NCBI GenBank assembly: GCA_905372155.1 | Contig: CAJPNZ010000021.1 | Span: 1 to 34,453, forward strand | Direction: 5' to 3' | DNA length: 34,453 bases | Origin: Propionibacteriaceae bacterium | Lineage (GTDB): Bacteria > Actinomycetota > Actinomycetes > Propionibacteriales > Propionibacteriaceae | Shown: one piece after another, positions 31,584 to 34,453 of the stretch | How positions within the stretch are numbered: the stretch's first letter is position 1 | How the letters are laid out: the number at the start of each line of letters is the position of its first letter | The notes under the pieces: model-generated | The model's input: only the letters and a program-made list of their open reading frames with translations | Database searches by the model: none | Told to the model about the DNA's origin: nothing | Translations under genes and position numbers: made by a program

Positions 31584-33413
31584 ATGAGTCTTCAAGAAGA
31601 ACTGCTCGGCTTTGCCGGTTCGGTCGGTGACATGTTCCGCCGCCGGGTGGCTGAGACCCCCGATGGCCTGGCCTTCCTGGACCCTGATCGCGCACCGGAA
31701 GGTCCGAACACCTGGGCCGGGTACACCTGGGCGGAGTCGAGAAAACTGGTTGACCAGCTGGCGGCCGGTCTGCTGGCCCGAGGGCTGGCCCGGGAGCAAA
31801 GGGTGGGGATCATCTCCACCACCCGGCTCGAGTGGATCCTGCTCGACCTGGCCGTCGCCTGCGCAGCCGGGGCCACGACGACGGTCTACCCGAACACCGC
31901 TGCGGGGGACGTGGAGTTCATCCTGGAGGACTCGGGAACTTGCGTCGCGGTGGTCGAGGACGCTGCCCAGCTGGCGAAGGTGGAGGCCAGCCCCGTCCTG
32001 AAAGAGGCCATTCACACCGTAATCGTCATCGACGCCGCCAATGTGGAACTGAGCGATCGGGTCATCTCCTACACGCAGCTGCAGCTGCTCGGCGCGGAAC
32101 TGCTGAAACAGAACCCCGAGGCCGTCGACAAGGCCATTGCCTCCACCGACCACGACACCCTTTCCACTCTCATCTACACCTCCGGCACGACGGGGCAGCC
32201 GAAGGGGGTGCGGCTCAACCACGCCTCCTGGATCTACGAGGGTTCGGGAACCAAGTACTGGAAGATCATCGACGAATCCGACCTGCAATACCTGTGGCTG
32301 CCGCTCAGTCACGTCTTCGGGAAGGCACTGATCGCCTGCCAGATCGCCTACGGGTTCGCCTCCGCCGTGGATGGGCGGATCGACCGGATCGTCGACGGCC
32401 TGGGTGAGGTCAAACCGACGTTCATGTGCGGCGCCCCCCGCATCTTCGAGAAGGTGCGGGCCGCCGTCATGACCGCCAACACGGGTCTGAAGGACCGGAT
32501 CTCCCGCTGGGCCTTCGCAGTGGGGCGCGACTCCCGCGGCTACCGGCTCTCCGGGCGCCCGATGCCCGGATCCCTGGCCTTGAAGTACCGGCTGGCCGAC
32601 GCCCTGGTGTTCTCCAAGCTCAAGGCGAAGCTCGGGGGGCGGATGAAGTTCATGATCTCCGGCTCGGCGAAGCTTTCCGCCCAGGTGCAGGAATGGTTCT
32701 ATTCCGCGGGCCTGCTGATAGTCGAGGGATACGGCTCCACGGAGACCTCGGCCATCGCCTTCCTGAACGTTCCCGCCGAGCCGCGTTTCGGATCGGTGGG
32801 CAAGGTGATGCCCGGGATCGAGACGAAACTCGCCGAGGACGGGGAGGTGCTGCTGCGCGGACCCATCATCACCCCCGGATATCACAACCTGCCCGACATC
32901 ACGGCGGAGGTGTTCAGCGACGGCTGGTACCACACCGGCGACCTGGGCGAGTTCGACGCCGAGGGCAACCTGACCATCACCGACCGCAAGAAGGACCTGT
33001 TCAAGACCTCGGGCGGCAAATACGTCGCCCCGCAGAAGGTGGAGGGCGCGATCACCGCGAACATTCCCTACATCTCACAGGCCATCGCAGTGGGGGACGG
33101 GCGCAAGTACTGCTCCGCGCTGCTGGTCCTCGACCCGGCCCTGCTTCGAACCTGGGCGGAGAAACGCCAGCTCGGGCACCTGAGCTACGCCGAACTCAGC
33201 CAGCGACCCGAGATCCGGGCCTCGATCGAGAAACAGATGGCGAAGGCCAATGCGCGTCTCGAACGCTGGGAGACCGTGAAGCGGTTCGCGATCCTCGATC
33301 ACGAACTGACGGTGGACAACGACGGGGTGACCCCCAACATGAAGATCCGCCGCGCGGCGGTGACGAAACGCTACGGCGACATCGTCGACTCCCTCTACGA
33401 CGCGGAGGAGTGA
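31584..33413 (+). CDS. Long-chain acyl-CoA synthetase (AMP-forming)
   Basis: Activates a carboxylic acid, probably a long-chain fatty acid, with ATP and CoA. 609 residues, like FadD15-type ligases of actinobacteria; the ATG follows TTAGGAG by five bases. AMP-binding motifs in order: TLIYTSGTTGQPKGVRL (about 195-211), WLPLSHVFGK, GYGSTETSA (about 382), YHTGDLGEFD (about 448) and DRKKDLFKTSGGKYVAPQKVE, then the C-terminal lid with NDGVTPNMKIRR carrying the adenylation lysine. The next gene, a double-hotdog thioesterase, starts one base after its stop, so the pair can make and hydrolyse acyl-CoA. Chain-length preference cannot be read from the sequence. Confidence 0.95.
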   Translation: MSLQEELLGFAGSVGDMFRRRVAETPDGLAFLDPDRAPEGPNTWAGYTWAESRKLVDQLAAGLLARGLAREQRVGIISTTRLEWILLDLAVACAAGATTTVYPNTAAGDVEFILEDSGTCVAVVEDAAQLAKVEASPVLKEAIHTVIVIDAANVELSDRVISYTQLQLLGAELLKQNPEAVDKAIASTDHDTLSTLIYTSGTTGQPKGVRLNHASWIYEGSGTKYWKIIDESDLQYLWLPLSHVFGKALIACQIAYGFASAVDGRIDRIVDGLGEVKPTFMCGAPRIFEKVRAAVMTANTGLKDRISRWAFAVGRDSRGYRLSGRPMPGSLALKYRLADALVFSKLKAKLGGRMKFMISGSAKLSAQVQEWFYSAGLLIVEGYGSTETSAIAFLNVPAEPRFGSVGKVMPGIETKLAEDGEVLLRGPIITPGYHNLPDITAEVFSDGWYHTGDLGEFDAEGNLTITDRKKDLFKTSGGKYVAPQKVEGAITANIPYISQAIAVGDGRKYCSALLVLDPALLRTWAEKRQLGHLSYAELSQRPEIRASIEKQMAKANARLERWETVKRFAILDHELTVDNDGVTPNMKIRRAAVTKRYGDIVDSLYDAEE

Positions 33414-33414
33414 C

Positions 33415-34263
33415 GTGTTCCGCACCACGATCGCGCTGCGCTGGTCCGATCTCGATGCCCAGGGGCACGTCAACAACGCCGTCATCGCCGACTACCTCCA
33501 GGAGGCACGCACCGCGTTCTTCAGGTCCGGGCCGTGTTCCGAGCTGCTCGATTCCGGGGTCGTGGTGGTCGGTCACCGGATCAGCTATCTGGCGCCGATC
33601 ACCTACTCGGACGCCGGGATCGGCGCGGAGGTGGCGATCGCCCGGCTGGGCGGTGCCCGGTTCGACGTGGCCTATGCGCTCTTCCAGGACGCGACGCCGG
33701 TGGTCCGGGCCCGGACGGTGCTGTGTCCGTTCGACTTCGCGACCCAGCAACCGATCCGCCTCGCCCTGACCGACCGGGAATGGCTTGCGGAGCACCGGGT
33801 GGAGGTGGAGCCCATGCTCCACATCGACGTCCCGGATCTCGGCAGGAACGGGTCGGTGACGTCCTGCCCGGTGCGCTGGTCGGACCTGGACTCCTACGGG
33901 CATGTCAACAACGTCAAGGTCCTCGACTACCTGATGCAGGCCCGGATCGCCGCCACTACCTCGTGGAGCCCCGCGATGGCGCGTTCCGGAACCAGCGGGT
34001 CCAGGTTGAACTGGCTGATCGCCCGGCAGGACGTCGACTACATCAACCAGATCGGTCATCGGCTGGCCCCGTATGCGGTGCGCACCGCTCCCGCGGCGCT
34101 CGGCCGCACCTCCGTGACCTTGGCGGCCGAGATCTTCAACCCCGACGACGGCACCACTTTCGCCCGTGGTCGCACCATCCTGGTCGCCGCGGACGGGGAG
34201 GGGAAACCCGTAGAGCTGCCCGAGGAGGTGCGCAAGGACCTGTCGGAGCGGCTGATCGATTGA
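33415..34263 (+). CDS. Double-hotdog acyl-CoA thioesterase
   Basis: Two 4HBT hotdog domains in one chain of 282 residues. Domain 1 (about 1-135) opens with IALRWSDLDAQGHVNNAVIADYLQEAR. Domain 2 (about 142-275) opens with CPVRWSDLDSYGHVNNVKVLDYLMQAR. Both keep the family Asp and the GHVNN turn, so both sites may be active, forming an internal dimer. GTG start one base after the acyl-CoA ligase stop, with GGAG in the ligase end, hence translational coupling. Substrate is probably the acyl-CoA made by the neighbour, by context. It is convergent with a LysR-type gene. Confidence 0.9.
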   Translation: MFRTTIALRWSDLDAQGHVNNAVIADYLQEARTAFFRSGPCSELLDSGVVVVGHRISYLAPITYSDAGIGAEVAIARLGGARFDVAYALFQDATPVVRARTVLCPFDFATQQPIRLALTDREWLAEHRVEVEPMLHIDVPDLGRNGSVTSCPVRWSDLDSYGHVNNVKVLDYLMQARIAATTSWSPAMARSGTSGSRLNWLIARQDVDYINQIGHRLAPYAVRTAPAALGRTSVTLAAEIFNPDDGTTFARGRTILVAADGEGKPVELPEEVRKDLSERLID

Positions 34264-34293
34264 GGCTTCCCCGGCGGCTGTCCCGCGCCGGGA

Positions 34294-34452
34294 TCACGCC
34301 CGGTGGCTCGACGGGCCGGATCGCAGCTCCCGGACCAGGGCGACGGAGGGAACCAGGGCGGGCGCCAGCGCCTCGAGGGTGGCCGCGCGGGGTGAAGTTC
34401 GGGGCCACACCAGCGCGATGTCCCGGCTCGGCGCGGGAGGGGCGATCCGGCG
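34294..34452 (-). CDS. 3' end of a LysR-type regulator gene, cut by window edge
   Basis: The minus-strand frame entering from the right edge encodes 52 residues and a TGA at 34294-34296. The text RRIAPPAPSRDIALVWPRTS followed by LEALAPALVPSVALVRELR resembles the last strand and helix of the LysR substrate-binding domain (PxPxRxIALVWxR...). No DNA-binding part is visible here. It is convergent with the thioesterase gene with a 30-base gap. Confidence 0.6.
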   Translation of the reverse strand, partial: RRIAPPAPSRDIALVWPRTSPRAATLEALAPALVPSVALVRELRSGPSSHRA

Positions 34453-34453
34453 C

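Overview
This window is a chromosomal segment of a high-G+C Gram-positive bacterium (Actinomycetota). Pointers are the GC-rich third codon positions, the ANTAR-type response regulator PdtaR, an LppU-like secreted protein, a mycothiol-dependent-type enzyme, a class F sortase, a DNA polymerase I without a working proofreading site, and frequent GTG and leaderless starts. The gene order pyk, pdtaR, polA, rpsA, coaE, uvrB, uvrA suggests Propionibacteriaceae (Arachnia/Tessaracoccus-like), but that is inference, not a database result.

Layout. 1-8615 is a housekeeping block: the 3' part of an RluA-type pseudouridine synthase, pyruvate kinase with a strong terminator, tRNA-Leu(CAA) on the minus strand, pdtaR, a small hotdog thioesterase (minus), polA, a class F sortase (minus) and rpsA with a terminator. 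8616-9901 is an accessory piece: a structured gene-free stretch, a secreted protein ending in a hydrophobic four-cysteine segment, and a small membrane protein six bases downstream. I consider this the best candidate for something undescribed, possibly a bacteriocin precursor with an immunity partner. 9916-14440 (minus) is the complete glycine cleavage operon gcvT-gcvH-gcvP behind a tandem glycine riboswitch. 14526-22359 holds an ABM-family protein, coaE, uvrB (minus), an LppU-like protein (minus), a maleylpyruvate-isomerase-family protein (minus) and uvrA.

22378-22766 carries several alternating-orientation copies of an intergenic repeat related to GGTTTCGAC...GGCTCAACC; one forms the end of the next gene. 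22754-27899 looks like a peptide-stress or export island: a NarL-type response regulator and histidine kinase (minus), a divergent three-gene ABC transporter, and a PadR regulator overlapping a CPBP-family membrane protease. 27893-28177 is a degraded piece of a DUF4143 ATPase. 28237-31481 (minus) is a MarR regulator translationally coupled to a large FAD/4Fe-4S oxidoreductase. Divergent from it are a long-chain acyl-CoA ligase and a double-hotdog thioesterase. The window ends in the 3' end of a LysR-type regulator gene (minus).

A theme across the window is that ten genes lacking a Shine-Dalgarno sequence have a TANNNT-like -10 box ending 6-8 bases before the start codon, which predicts leaderless mRNAs. 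Genes with a good Shine-Dalgarno do not show this. No rRNA, CRISPR array, intact insertion sequence, prophage or replication origin is visible.
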